Shown one piece after another: positions 1-8,678 of a DNA stretch of 64,000 nt. The position numbers and the translations under genes are program-made. The first letter of the stretch is position 1. Every line of letters starts with the position of its first letter. The notes under the pieces are model-generated. The model was not told the DNA's origin. It made no database searches and saw only the letters and a list, made by a program, of their open reading frames with translations. This stretch comes from CALFER01 sp964472395 (GTDB lineage: Bacteria; CSSED10-310; CALFER01). The stretch spans positions 1 through 64,000 of the forward strand of contig CAYYMM010000008.1 in the NCBI GenBank assembly GCA_964472395.1, in the 5' to 3' direction.

Positions 1-445
1 GCCCCGGGTCTGGTTGACGTCCGCTCGGGTTGAACCAGATCGAGAACAGACCGAAGCGATCCGGAGCGAAGACATCCTGGGAGAGCGAGTCACCGATCAT
101 GGCGATCCGGGACAGCGGCACTCCCAGGGTCGATTCGACGATTTCCCAGAAGCCGGGATGATCCTTGCGGTATCCCAGTTCAGTCGCACAGAAAATGTGA
201 GCGAAATAGCGATCCAAAGCCACACGCGACAAGGCGAGTTGAATCATGGAACGAGTCGATACACTGGCGTTGGTGGCGATGCACAGAGGGATTCTTCCAT
301 GAAGATACTCAAGCGTCTCGGTCGCCCCGTCCATCGCCCTCACGGAAGGCCAGTGCGCCATCGGGAGATCGTCCGGACCTTCCTCGCTCATCAATGTGCC
401 GCCCCAGTCGAAACAAACTGCCTGCAGCGTTGCTTCAGATTGCAT
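1..445 (-). CDS. HAD-superfamily hydrolase, C-terminus cut by window edge
   Basis: Reading the minus strand from the ATG at 445 gives an open frame of 148 codons that runs off the left edge without a stop. Residue 13 begins DWGGT, the HAD motif I with the first nucleophilic Asp (the usual second Asp is Gly). CIATNAS fits motif II, YRKDHPGFW supplies the motif III Lys, and MIGDSLSQDV is motif IV. The family is phosphatase or phosphoglycolate-phosphatase-like, acting in the cytoplasm on an unknown phosphorylated metabolite. The gene starts 38 bases downstream of the peroxiredoxin stop on the same strand, so it is probably the last visible gene of that operon. The C-terminus is outside the window. 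Confidence 0.85.
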   Translation of the reverse strand, partial: MQSEATLQAVCFDWGGTLMSEEGPDDLPMAHWPSVRAMDGATETLEYLHGRIPLCIATNASVSTRSMIQLALSRVALDRYFAHIFCATELGYRKDHPGFWEIVESTLGVPLSRIAMIGDSLSQDVFAPDRFGLFSIWFNPSGRQPDPG

Positions 446-483
446 CGTTATTTATTTTCCGGACCCGATTTCAGCAGAAGGAA

Positions 484-1203
484 TCAATCCGATTCCATGC
501 TGGTTTTCCAGACCTTCCAGACGTTTCCGACCAGATCCGGTCCGGGCCTGAGCGTCAGTTTTCCGGGTTTCCAACCGGATGGTGTCGCTTCGGTCCCCTT
601 GCTGTTCCGCACATGCTGATAGGCCTGAATCTGACGGATCGTTTCCGAGACATTGCGTCCGACAGGAGGCGTCAGGACCTCGAATGCCTGGACGATCCCG
701 TCCGGATCGATGATGAATCGGCCGCGGTTTTCGACACCCGCAACATCATCGTAAATACCATAGACCGTCCCGATTTTACCGCCGCCATCGGACAGCATCG
801 GGAATGGAACGCCGCCCTCGACCATTTTGGAGATTTCGTGATCGTTCCACATTTTGTGGACAAACATGCTGTCGACACTGACACTGAGAACATCAACACC
901 GAGTTTCTGGAATGCATGATATTGATCGGCGACCGCCGATATTTCGGTCGCTCAGACGAATGTGAAGTCACCGGGATAGAAGCAGAGCACGACCCATTTC
1001 CCGAGATGATCGGACAGTTTTTCCGTTGTGAATCCGCCCTTGAAATAGGCCGGAGCCGCAAAATCCGGAGCCGGTTTTCCAACTTGAATCATTTTTCGTT
1101 CCTCCTTGAACACGGGTTGAGGTTGATCTGATTGCTTCGGGGTTGGTGGAGCTGCCACCTCAGCCGAAGGGCGGGTACATCCTGCCTTGACAGGTTCTCC
1201 CAT
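484..1203 (-). CDS. Selenocysteine-containing peroxiredoxin (AhpC/TSA family)
   Basis: This is an AhpC/Prx-type thioredoxin-fold peroxidase that reduces peroxides in the cytoplasm. The frame is continuous except for one TGA at 954-952, exactly where the peroxidatic Cys belongs: FYPGDFTFV-U-ATEI, against the family pattern FTFVC. Homology continues without a shift after the TGA (GVDVLSVSVDSMFVHK, GGVPFPMLSDGGG, NRGRFIIDPDG, LTPPVGRN), so I read TGA as selenocysteine, residue 84 from the ATG at 1203 or 47 from the ATG at 1092. Both starts have a good ribosome binding site (AAGGAG before 1203, AAGGAGG before 1092). The upstream one adds a Pro-rich tail with one Cys. No Cys follows the Sec, so it would act as a 1-Sec enzyme. 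A SECIS-like hairpin lies right after the UGA. Ordinary annotation would split it in two. Confidence 0.88.
925..954 (-). promoter_or_regulatory. UGA codon plus bacterial SECIS-like hairpin
   Basis: In the mRNA (minus strand) the UGA at 954-952 is followed 11 nt later by a perfect 6-bp stem, AUCGGC/GCCGAU (940-935 with 930-925), closed by the tetraloop GGUC (934-931). Bacterial SECIS elements sit inside the coding region just after UGA and have a small apical loop with a conserved GU bound by SelB. Counting U of UGA as 1, the loop is at about 21-24, close to the functional G23/U24 of the E. coli fdhF element. A competing 7-bp stem, GCGACCG/CGGUCGC, begins directly after UGA. Confidence 0.65.
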
Positions 1204-1252
1204 ATCCGTTCTCCTTCCCCGACACCACACGCATGGTCGCTGCGATGCCGAT

Positions 1253-1711
1253 TTACATGGCCGATTCAACGGCTATCTTCAAAACGACCTTATCAATTCT
1301 ATCCGACGAGATCAAAGGCAGGTGCGCATCTTCCGGGAAAAAGATTGTAAACATATTGGGTTGCACAGGAATCCAGACATCCGGCAGGTCCTCGAAAAAT
1401 TCGATATCCCGGACAGGATCGTACTCCCCGGACGGACGGAGACATCCTTCACGCGATTTCCAGCCCATGGTATCGATTCCTTTCAATATGAACTGGATAT
1501 CGATGTATTTCCTGTGTGCTTCCAACAGCGCTCCCTCGCGTGAACGGCCTTCCCCCCGGGAAATACTCGCGTACAAACCGTCACCATCGATTGCGTGCCG
1601 GCCCTCCGGAATCCGGCACAACGGCTCTGTGCGCAGAAACTCGAAGGCCAGCGGGAACAATCGATGTAACGCGTGGTAGCGATGGGCATTGCCGAGAAAA
1701 TCCAGGATCAT
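1253..1711 (-). CDS. YhcH/YjgK/YiaL (DUF386) family protein
   Basis: A 152-residue protein, the usual length of the YhcH/YiaL cupin-like family (DUF386). Family features seen are EAHRKYIDIQFILKG (the conserved His and Asp region) and the C-terminal PEDAHLP block that provides metal-ligand type Glu/Asp/His. Members are linked to sialic acid or other sugar metabolism and the reaction is not settled. The ATG at 1711 gives MILDFLGNAHRY, the typical N-terminus. A GTG at 1720 would overlap the upstream DUF1697 stop as GTGA and is possible. It lies in the minus-strand cluster upstream of the peroxiredoxin. Confidence 0.8.
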   Translation of the reverse strand: MILDFLGNAHRYHALHRLFPLAFEFLRTEPLCRIPEGRHAIDGDGLYASISRGEGRSREGALLEAHRKYIDIQFILKGIDTMGWKSREGCLRPSGEYDPVRDIEFFEDLPDVWIPVQPNMFTIFFPEDAHLPLISSDRIDKVVLKIAVESAM

Positions 1712-1716
1712 GTCAT

Positions 1717-2277
1717 TCACTTTCTTACATTCACGCAACCGAGTTCCGATTCTGATTCATTGAGTAGTTCGAGTATTCTGGAGACCGTCTTCCAATTCCG
1801 ATCCGTCAGTGTCACTCCGATTGCCTTTTCAGCGCCTGACGCAAGTTTCGATCGTCCGCCCCCTTCCGGTGCATCGAGATAGAAAGCTTGATCGGTCAGA
1901 CAGAAACGCTCTGAGGCAGACCGGAGAGATTCGAGTTTTCGAAGATGGGGATCGGGAGGAGGGCTCGACAAAAAGGCAATGTGCAATCCATCGGATGGCG
2001 AGAACGGATTATTCCGGATGATGGCCCTGAACCGGTCCGGTTCGATGAGCAGAACATGAGGCTCGAAGGAGAAACGGGAGCGGATCGAATCGGTAATCCG
2101 TTGTTCGAGACCGGGACGAATCGTGTCCGGAATCCTGAAAACTGTATTGCCGCTCTGGATATATGTCCGCACGTGGCTCGCACCGACGGATTCGAGGAGT
2201 GCGACGAGATCCTTCATCGGAAGAGCGTTCTTTCCTCCGACATTGATCCCTCTGAGAAGGCCGATGAGGAGTGTCAT
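1717..2277 (-). CDS. DUF1697 family protein
   Basis: A 186-residue cytoplasmic protein of the DUF1697 family. The N-terminal LLRGINVGGKNALPMKDL, the THVR-like SHVRTYIQSGNTVF segment and the late RNWKTVSRILEL block are all hallmarks of that family, whose function is unknown. The start at 2277 was chosen because ATGA overlaps the stop of the upstream GNAT gene (2274-2277), suggesting translational coupling, and because the protein then begins MTLLIGLLRG as in relatives. Confidence 0.85.
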   Translation of the reverse strand: MTLLIGLLRGINVGGKNALPMKDLVALLESVGASHVRTYIQSGNTVFRIPDTIRPGLEQRITDSIRSRFSFEPHVLLIEPDRFRAIIRNNPFSPSDGLHIAFLSSPPPDPHLRKLESLRSASERFCLTDQAFYLDAPEGGGRSKLASGAEKAIGVTLTDRNWKTVSRILELLNESESELGCVNVRK

Positions 2278-2780
2278 TCCGAATTCCCCAAGATCGAACG
2301 CTGCAGGTAAACAACATCGAAACTCCGCCCGAGCTTCCAGCCGATTTTCGGGAATCGGCCGCATTCGACAAATCCGTTTTTCAAATGAAACCGGATACTG
2401 CCGTCATTCAATGAAGACACACTCGCAAGAATGCTTGTGATCCCCGTTCCGCGGGCTTTTTCAACGAGATCATCGAGCATGAGCCGGCCGATCCCCGCTC
2501 CGGTGCAGTCGTGCCGGATAAAGTAAGAGATCTCGACTGTTTTCCTGAACGATGCAATCGAGCTGTAAGGTCGCAGCATGGCGAAGCCGAGAACCTGACC
2601 GGTCTCGTCCCGAGCCGCGATCGCGGGATATCCCGCGCTCAGTTTCAGCAACCCATCATAGGCTTCATATGGCAAAGGCAGTTCGGGATAAGCGGCAAAA
2701 CCGTTTTCAACATAGTAGTTGAAGATATCGATGACGGGTTTCCGGTCATCCGATGACAGCGCGGAAAGAGTCACTTTCAT
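2274..2780 (-). CDS. GNAT N-acetyltransferase (phosphinothricin-acetyltransferase-like)
   Basis: A 168-residue GNAT enzyme using acetyl-CoA to acetylate an amine. It shows the Pat-like layout: an N-terminal IFNYYVENGFAAYPE (relatives have IYN..V..T.ATFE), AMLRPYSS and VEISYFIRHDCTGAGIGRLML, where GAGIGR is the acetyl-CoA pyrophosphate loop. It ends with the SSLNDGSIRFHLKNGFVECG motif B region. The acceptor substrate cannot be told from sequence. Its 3' end overlaps the start of DUF1697 by four bases. Confidence 0.85.
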   Translation of the reverse strand: MKVTLSALSSDDRKPVIDIFNYYVENGFAAYPELPLPYEAYDGLLKLSAGYPAIAARDETGQVLGFAMLRPYSSIASFRKTVEISYFIRHDCTGAGIGRLMLDDLVEKARGTGITSILASVSSLNDGSIRFHLKNGFVECGRFPKIGWKLGRSFDVVYLQRSILGNSE

Positions 2781-2832
2781 GTATCCCTCCTCTAAGATGG
2801 TCGATCAGGCCGTATTGGATGCGTGATCTGTG

Positions 2833-3303
2833 TTACAGCCAACGCCGGACTTCCCTGGAGTATCTCGTGTATTCCTCACCGAAAACCGACAGAAGATACG
2901 ACTCCTCACGACGGATAACCTGAGAATAGACCAGCACCATCACGATTGGAAGCAAAACGAGCGACGCTGCACTGCGGCCGATGACCGCAATCCCCGCGTA
3001 TATGAATACCAACCCCAGATAAGCGGGATTCCGGGAAACCCGGTACACACCGGAAGACACCAGACAGGTCGTCCGCTTCATCGGATCGATCGCCGTTCCG
3101 GTTCGATACAACGTCCACAGAGCAAGACCGGTCAGAGTCATTCCCACAACGATCAGGATCATGCCAGGGAACTTGAATGATGACGGCAGTCTGGGAATGA
3201 AATCCGAAACCAGGTCATGCCCGAATCCGATCAGCAGTCCGAGGAGATAGTAGAGAGCAGGCGCGATGACCACATGGGCAGATTCCGGAGTCTTTCCCGT
3301 CAT
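2833..3303 (-). CDS. Isoprenylcysteine carboxyl methyltransferase (ICMT)/PEMT-family membrane protein
   Basis: A 156-residue integral membrane protein with about four hydrophobic segments and the ICMT/PEMT signature: GVYRVSRNPAYLG (SAM binding) and, near the end, REESYLLSVFGEEYTRYSREV with the conserved EE.L...G..Y..Y pattern. Bacterial members methylate unknown acceptors with S-adenosylmethionine at the cytoplasmic membrane. The ATG overlaps the stop of the upstream GNAT gene by four bases (3300-3303), so it is probably translationally coupled. Confidence 0.85.
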   Translation of the reverse strand: MTGKTPESAHVVIAPALYYLLGLLIGFGHDLVSDFIPRLPSSFKFPGMILIVVGMTLTGLALWTLYRTGTAIDPMKRTTCLVSSGVYRVSRNPAYLGLVFIYAGIAVIGRSAASLVLLPIVMVLVYSQVIRREESYLLSVFGEEYTRYSREVRRWL

Positions 3304-3803
3304 CGGAAACCCTCAGGAAACCATGCCATTGCGAGATCATCGATGTACTCCCCATCCAGCGTCCGGATGCGTTTTTTCAGGATGCCCTCGACAACAAATC
3401 CGAACTTTCGGTACAGGGCGATCGCAGCCGTATTGGTCGATCTGACGAGCAACTCGATCTTCTGCACATCGGTATTGTCCCGCGCCCATCCCAGAGCGTG
3501 GGACATGAGGGCACAACCGACGCCGCGGCCGGTCTTTCCCGGGTGAACGACGATGGTCAGTTTGAACACGTGCGCATTCGCCTGCATGAGCATGGGATCA
3601 AGAAAAAGGTGCCCGAATAGCTCACCATTATTCTCGGCAACCCAATAGCATCCAATCGAGGCAAGTAGTCGTATCTTCGAGATGAAAGCGTCGAGAGGAA
3701 TCTCATGGGGGTGTCCCACAAGCAATCCCGGACAGGCAGATGTCGCCCATTCCGCGGTCGCGATGCGACTCGCATCCTGTTCTCCTGCCACCCGGATCAG
3801 CAT
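3300..3803 (-). CDS. GNAT family N-acetyltransferase
   Basis: A 167-residue GNAT acetyltransferase. KLTIVVHPGKTGRGVGCALM is motif A with the acetyl-CoA loop, and LLVRSTNTAAIALYRKFGFV is motif B. The C-terminal GEYIDDLAMAWF is typical of RimI/YhhY-like members. I chose the ATG at 3803 (MLIRVAGEQD) because it begins four bases after the upstream methyltransferase stop. A longer start would overlap that gene with a sequence unlike the family. Confidence 0.83.
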   Translation of the reverse strand: MLIRVAGEQDASRIATAEWATSACPGLLVGHPHEIPLDAFISKIRLLASIGCYWVAENNGELFGHLFLDPMLMQANAHVFKLTIVVHPGKTGRGVGCALMSHALGWARDNTDVQKIELLVRSTNTAAIALYRKFGFVVEGILKKRIRTLDGEYIDDLAMAWFPEGFR

Positions 3804-3807
3804 GGCC

Positions 3808-4629
3808 TCACTTCGCCTGTTTTCTGAGAACCACCTGATACGAGTAGATTCGGTCGGCTCCTGCGTTTTCAAAGATGTTTTCCACCACCGGTTCCTCTAT
3901 GTCGAAATCAAACTCATTCCCTTTGTACAGCATTTTCTCGGGAGTCAGCCCACTTCCGTCCGCCACAAGCATGAAATCTGCCGGCGTGTAGCATCGGATG
4001 GACTGTGTTGCCGTGGATGCCTTGTCTTCTCTGGGCTCCCAGATATCGATCCATCGGTTTTTTACCGGATCGTAGAATGAGTAATCCGTCATGGCCACCG
4101 AACCGGGCACATGCTCCAACCTGTCGAGTTCCCTCCGGGTTCCGCTCGCCTGAATCGGACCGATCGGGTGATACACATCCATGATCATAACGCCCCCCGG
4201 AATCAGCCATTGATCGCTGATGCGCCTGAGAAGCGCTTTTTGATCCCGGTCCGATCCCAGTCCGAAAGTCTCGAACATACAGACGATCGGGAAAGATTCA
4301 GAGATATTGACCGTCAGGAAATCGCCCTCTAAGCACCTTAACCCGGGTCTTTGTATTGCGAGATGCCGAAGCGAGCCGATGTTGCCCGGGCAAAGATCGA
4401 CAGCCAGAACGGAGTATCCTTGATCGCACAGAAACGCAGCGGTTTCTCCGGGACCAGCACCGAGTTCCAGAATTCGCTTCTCGCAATTCCCCGCATAGCG
4501 GATGATCAGGTCAAGACGATTCTTGAGATTTTCGCCGTCATACCAGCTGACGCCCCACCATCTGATTGCTTTTTCATAAAACGATCGGATCCGGTCGTGA
4601 TCCTGCGTCAGGTGTTTCATAGACATCAT
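3808..4629 (-). CDS. SAM-dependent class I methyltransferase
   Basis: A 273-residue Rossmann-fold methyltransferase. Motif I is ILELGAGPGETAAFLCDQG and the following VLAVDLCPGNI carries the acidic ribose-binding residue. FETFGLGSDRDQKALLRRI and WLIPGGVMIMDVYHP match later motifs. The acceptor is unknown, and relatives act on small molecules. It is the first gene of the minus-strand run ending at the HAD hydrolase and is divergent from the kinase gene at 4737. Confidence 0.82.
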   Translation of the reverse strand: MMSMKHLTQDHDRIRSFYEKAIRWWGVSWYDGENLKNRLDLIIRYAGNCEKRILELGAGPGETAAFLCDQGYSVLAVDLCPGNIGSLRHLAIQRPGLRCLEGDFLTVNISESFPIVCMFETFGLGSDRDQKALLRRISDQWLIPGGVMIMDVYHPIGPIQASGTRRELDRLEHVPGSVAMTDYSFYDPVKNRWIDIWEPREDKASTATQSIRCYTPADFMLVADGSGLTPEKMLYKGNEFDFDIEEPVVENIFENAGADRIYSYQVVLRKQAK

Positions 4630-4736
4630 CTCATCTTTCGGTTAAGCCTACGCCAATCTCATTAACACACATTCATCCTAATGATACGACAGCTTCAGAA
4701 GCAGGTCCATTGAACGTTTTTAGTTATTTGTTTAAC

Positions 4737-7388
4737 ATGATATTGATGTCAGGCATACTTCATCCAGGAAAGCGTTCTGAAGATAAGGGATATAAATCTT
4801 CGGGCAAGACGTCGTGTGATCGTACCGAGGAAGCCGGTGTTATTCGGAAGCACACGCCCATCGCATCGCGTCTCACTCAATCTGATGGAAGTTTGAAGAC
4901 ATGGGAACCTGGTCTGGAGATACTCGATGGGTACCGAGTTCAATCGATTCTCGGAAAAGGTGGAATGGGCATCGTGTATCTCGTGGAGATGCCCTTGCGC
5001 CGTCAAACTGTTCGCTTTGCTGTCAAAACGCTCTGCGCAACCTCCGAACAGCATGAACTGACACGCCGCCTCTTCCTGCGTGAACTTCGGACGTGGATCG
5101 AACTGCCTGTCCATCCTCACATCGTCCGATGCCATTTCTTCCGGACCGTCGAGGACAAGCTGGCGATCTTCAGTGAATTCATCGACGGCGGGTCGCTGCA
5201 CGCGCGGATTCGTCGAGACCCTGTTCTGACGCTTCCGGAGATTCTCGATCTGTCCATCCAATCCGCCATGGGACTGCTGATCGCGCACCGTCACGGAGTA
5301 ATCCATCAGGATGTCAAGCCGGCTAACATCCTGATCACGCAGGATGGCATCGCAAAAATCACGGATTTCGGCCTCGCCCGCGCTTTCGTACCCCAACCTT
5401 CCGATATCCAGACCAGCCCGTCCACGTCGGACCCCGCTTCGGCTCAGTCCAGTTCTCATGGTATGACACCGCTTTACTGCTCCCACGAACAGGCGGCCGG
5501 GCTGAAGGTCGACTACCGCACGGATATCTGGAGTTGGGGCCTCACGGTGCTCGAACTGCTCTGCCGCGGCACGTTCTGGCGGCTCGGCTCGATGGCTCCG
5601 ATGATTCTCGACACGTTTGTCGCCGGAAACGCCCCCGGACATCCCCGGCCGGATCTCCATCCTCCCCTCATCGATCTTCTTCGAACGTGTTTTCAGGAAA
5701 AGAAATCGTTGAGATGGCAATCGTTCGAGGCGATCATTCAAAACCTGATCGAAATCTACCGGGATCTGACCGGTTCAGAATACAGGCGTGAATCGATCGA
5801 TACACGAGCCTTGACCGGAACGACGCATTATGAGGGGAGCACTCCCGGTCCGATAACGAAAAACTGGATCGATCCGGTGGTATGGGTCGAGCGACTCGGA
5901 GACCTGACCGGGAACAATGCATCCGGCATCGAGTTTCCGACGTCCGAACGACCGTCCTCGATCCGCGCAGCCGCACTGGCGGATCTGGAATGTTACGAAG
6001 CCATCCAGATATCGCTCGAAAAAACACTCTCGGCGTCCGCCCCGCAACATATGCGCTTTTTTTCCGAGTTTCTGTTCGAGCGAGCGCGCATCCACCGCAT
6101 TCTGGCCGATTACTCCGGTGCCCAGAAATGCCTGACTGGAGCGCTGTCATTTTGCGGTATTCATGGCTCTTCCGATCCGCCGATCGGGATTGTCGAGTTT
6201 GCCGCCGAGGTCATGTCATCCATTTTTCAGAATCACAAGGATTTGAACGAATACGATGCGGCGATTTCCACGATCGATGCTCTCATCGACCGGCTCGCTC
6301 CACGCATTCTCGATTCTCCCGCAATCCCCGGATTTCTTGGTCGGGCATACCGGATAAAAGCGTCACTGACGTCACGGAGATCGGTGAGCGAGGAGGTTGA
6401 GCGCATCTTCGACCAGGGTCAGTCGATTCTGGAAGATCTCGTCTTCACCCAATCCCGTTCAATGCACGCAACCGAACTCGCCAGACTCTATGCAACGCGC
6501 GCAACTTTTCTGTCTTCGACCGGCCGGGTAAAGGAATCGATCGATTTGTTCGATCGGGCAGCGGCGATCTGGGAACCCATGATGGAGGGTGCGGCTCCAG
6601 AGACGGTCGTCGACCTGATCAATGTTTACCGGAACAAAGCGATTGCTCTTCGGTTCGATAAAGACTTCGATGCGGCCAATCCGCTTTTCCATCGAGTGTC
6701 GTCCATGTTCGAAGAACTGGTGTATCACAGAGGCAGGTTGGAAATGCTGAACGAACTGGCTATTTCCTACATGAATGAAGCCAACGGACTGAGCGATATC
6801 AAGGCGTATGATGCGGCCGTTCCGTTGTTTGATCGGGCGATCGGGATCACCGAGCGGTTGTTTTTCGAGGAAGGGCGGAAGGAACTCATCTATCATCTGG
6901 CGCTTGAATACAACAATAAAGGGGTGCTCATTAACGTCGCAGGCCGGCCCACCGAGGCAATTCCGCTTTATGAACGCGCATTGGAATTGTACGAAAATCT
7001 TGTTTTCGAAAATGGACTGGTCGAACACCGCATGAATCTCGCCTGGACCCATGAAAATCTTGCCACATCCTTCGCACGCATCAATCGATGGGATGCGTTC
7101 GAGTTTCATTTCGATCGGTACGAATCGATTGTTTGGACTGTCATCGAATCGAACAACCGGCTCGAACTGTACGAAAATCTCATCACCTCTCTGTGCGAAA
7201 AACTGGCCGAGTACAAAAACAACGGTTTCGATGCGCAGGCCGTCGGATTGAAAACGAGGATTCAGGAACTCCTCAGAGAGAAGGTGCCCGAGGCGATCAG
7301 GAACCGTCTGGATTCCATTCATCCGGAAGTTCGGATGATATTGGACGGAGTCACCGCTCCCGGCACCCCGGACACTGATGCGTGTTGA
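4737..7388 (+). CDS. Serine/threonine protein kinase with C-terminal TPR-like repeats
   Basis: A Hanks-type kinase domain follows a disordered N-terminus of about 65 residues. The Gly-rich loop is LGKGGMGIVY, the ATP-binding Lys lies in RFAVKTL, the catalytic loop is HQDVKPANIL (HQD, not the usual HRD) and the Mg site is DFGLARAF. The activation segment ends CSHEQAAG. The second half, from about residue 390, is a helical array of TPR-like units (for example AIPLYERALELYENL). There is no transmembrane segment, so it is a cytosolic signalling kinase. The start is uncertain: TTG at 4710 and ATGs at 4737 and 4746 are all possible and none has a clear ribosome binding site. Confidence 0.85.
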   Translation: MILMSGILHPGKRSEDKGYKSSGKTSCDRTEEAGVIRKHTPIASRLTQSDGSLKTWEPGLEILDGYRVQSILGKGGMGIVYLVEMPLRRQTVRFAVKTLCATSEQHELTRRLFLRELRTWIELPVHPHIVRCHFFRTVEDKLAIFSEFIDGGSLHARIRRDPVLTLPEILDLSIQSAMGLLIAHRHGVIHQDVKPANILITQDGIAKITDFGLARAFVPQPSDIQTSPSTSDPASAQSSSHGMTPLYCSHEQAAGLKVDYRTDIWSWGLTVLELLCRGTFWRLGSMAPMILDTFVAGNAPGHPRPDLHPPLIDLLRTCFQEKKSLRWQSFEAIIQNLIEIYRDLTGSEYRRESIDTRALTGTTHYEGSTPGPITKNWIDPVVWVERLGDLTGNNASGIEFPTSERPSSIRAAALADLECYEAIQISLEKTLSASAPQHMRFFSEFLFERARIHRILADYSGAQKCLTGALSFCGIHGSSDPPIGIVEFAAEVMSSIFQNHKDLNEYDAAISTIDALIDRLAPRILDSPAIPGFLGRAYRIKASLTSRRSVSEEVERIFDQGQSILEDLVFTQSRSMHATELARLYATRATFLSSTGRVKESIDLFDRAAAIWEPMMEGAAPETVVDLINVYRNKAIALRFDKDFDAANPLFHRVSSMFEELVYHRGRLEMLNELAISYMNEANGLSDIKAYDAAVPLFDRAIGITERLFFEEGRKELIYHLALEYNNKGVLINVAGRPTEAIPLYERALELYENLVFENGLVEHRMNLAWTHENLATSFARINRWDAFEFHFDRYESIVWTVIESNNRLELYENLITSLCEKLAEYKNNGFDAQAVGLKTRIQELLREKVPEAIRNRLDSIHPEVRMILDGVTAPGTPDTDAC

Positions 7389-7433
7389 CAACCCGAGCGT
7401 GTCAAAATAATAGTGAATCCGGAGGTATTCACC

Positions 7434-8678
7434 ATGGATTACTCAGTCCGATTTTCGACTCGTTCACACGGCCTGACCCCGTCACCGATCCGCAAACTCG
7501 TCCCCATCATGCGTCTCCCCGGAATGATCTCGCTGGGAGGAGGGTACCCGAATGCGGATACCTTCGCCTTCGAGCGTCTCGACGTGCGGTTCCGCAGCGG
7601 CAAGACGTTTGCCATCGAAGGTCCCCGCGTGGATCTCGCCTGCCAGTACGGCCCGACCGACGCTCAGCCCGACCTCAAGCCCCTCATCCAGGCATGGCAT
7701 CAGTCCAAAGACCATGTAAGACTGGAGTCCGACCAGGTTCAGGTGCTCAACGGTGCGCAGGAAGGCCTTCACATCATGGCCTATCTGTTTCTGGATGAGA
7801 CCGATTGTGTTGTCGTGTCGGAACCGGCTTACCCGGGAGCGCTCGGGGCATTCAACGCATTCTGCAGGAATTTCATCGCGGTGCCGCTCGATAAAAACGG
7901 TATGGTCACGATGGAACTCGAGTCGATCCTGGATCAGCGCAGCGCAGCAGGCCTGCCGATGCCGAAGTTCATCTACGACGTGCCGAACGGGCACAATCCG
8001 GGAGGCGTCGCACTGTCCTTCGAACGGCGCAAACACCTCCTCGCCATCGCCTCGCGTTTCGATCTGCTGATTCTCGAGGACGACCCCTACCAACTGCTTC
8101 TGATCGAGGATCAACCGCCGTTGCCCACTCTTCAGTCGATGGATACCGAGCATCGTGTAGTCCGCCTGGACAGCTTCTCGAAGATTTTCGCTCCGGGTCT
8201 GCGTATCGGTTATGCGTCCGGACCGTCGGAGATCATTCAGAAATTCAATCTGTACAAGCAGGGATCGAATCTGCACACCAGTTCGATGGTGCAGTCGATC
8301 CTGGCAGGGTACATGGAACAGCATCCACCGGAAGTCTTCCGGGAATTGATCCGGACGAATTGCCGGCTGTATCGACAGAACCGCGACGCGATGGTGGATT
8401 CGGCGCGGGAATATCTGCCGGGTGAGGTGCGCTTCAACATTCCCCGGGAAGGGATGTTTCTGTGGTTCGAGTTGCCCGGTGGGTGTGATGCGGAACGGAT
8501 GATGGAGACCGATGGTCGCGACATCGGCGTGTTGCTCGTTCCCGGAAGCGCGTTTTCGACCACGGGAGGTCTCAGGAACTGCATGCGTGCAAGCTACAGC
8601 ATGATGACGTGCGAGCAGATCCGGGAGGGGATGAGGCGGTTCGGAGTGATGATCGAGAGGGAGCTTGCGAGGCACTGA
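7434..8678 (+). CDS. PLP-dependent aminotransferase, 2-aminoadipate/aromatic type (class I/II)
   Basis: A 414-residue fold-type I aminotransferase. ISLGGGYPNADTF at the N-terminus, YDVPNGHNPGG, LEDDPYQLL and the PLP Lys in LDSFSKIFAPGLRIGY mark the LysN / kynurenine-aminoadipate aminotransferase / MocR-catalytic-domain group, which transfers amino groups from amino acids to 2-oxoglutarate. No N-terminal helix-turn-helix is present, so it is an enzyme and not a MocR regulator. The ATG at 7434 has GGAGGT eight bases upstream. It starts about 45 bases after the kinase stop, so the two may be cotranscribed. Confidence 0.88.
   Translation: MDYSVRFSTRSHGLTPSPIRKLVPIMRLPGMISLGGGYPNADTFAFERLDVRFRSGKTFAIEGPRVDLACQYGPTDAQPDLKPLIQAWHQSKDHVRLESDQVQVLNGAQEGLHIMAYLFLDETDCVVVSEPAYPGALGAFNAFCRNFIAVPLDKNGMVTMELESILDQRSAAGLPMPKFIYDVPNGHNPGGVALSFERRKHLLAIASRFDLLILEDDPYQLLLIEDQPPLPTLQSMDTEHRVVRLDSFSKIFAPGLRIGYASGPSEIIQKFNLYKQGSNLHTSSMVQSILAGYMEQHPPEVFRELIRTNCRLYRQNRDAMVDSAREYLPGEVRFNIPREGMFLWFELPGGCDAERMMETDGRDIGVLLVPGSAFSTTGGLRNCMRASYSMMTCEQIREGMRRFGVMIERELARH

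Noticed and set aside
952..1269. Peroxiredoxin as a pseudogene or two separate genes split by a nonsense mutation
   Set aside because: The single stop is UGA at the exact catalytic Cys with intact flanking homology and a SECIS-like hairpin; decay would not be expected to hit that codon.
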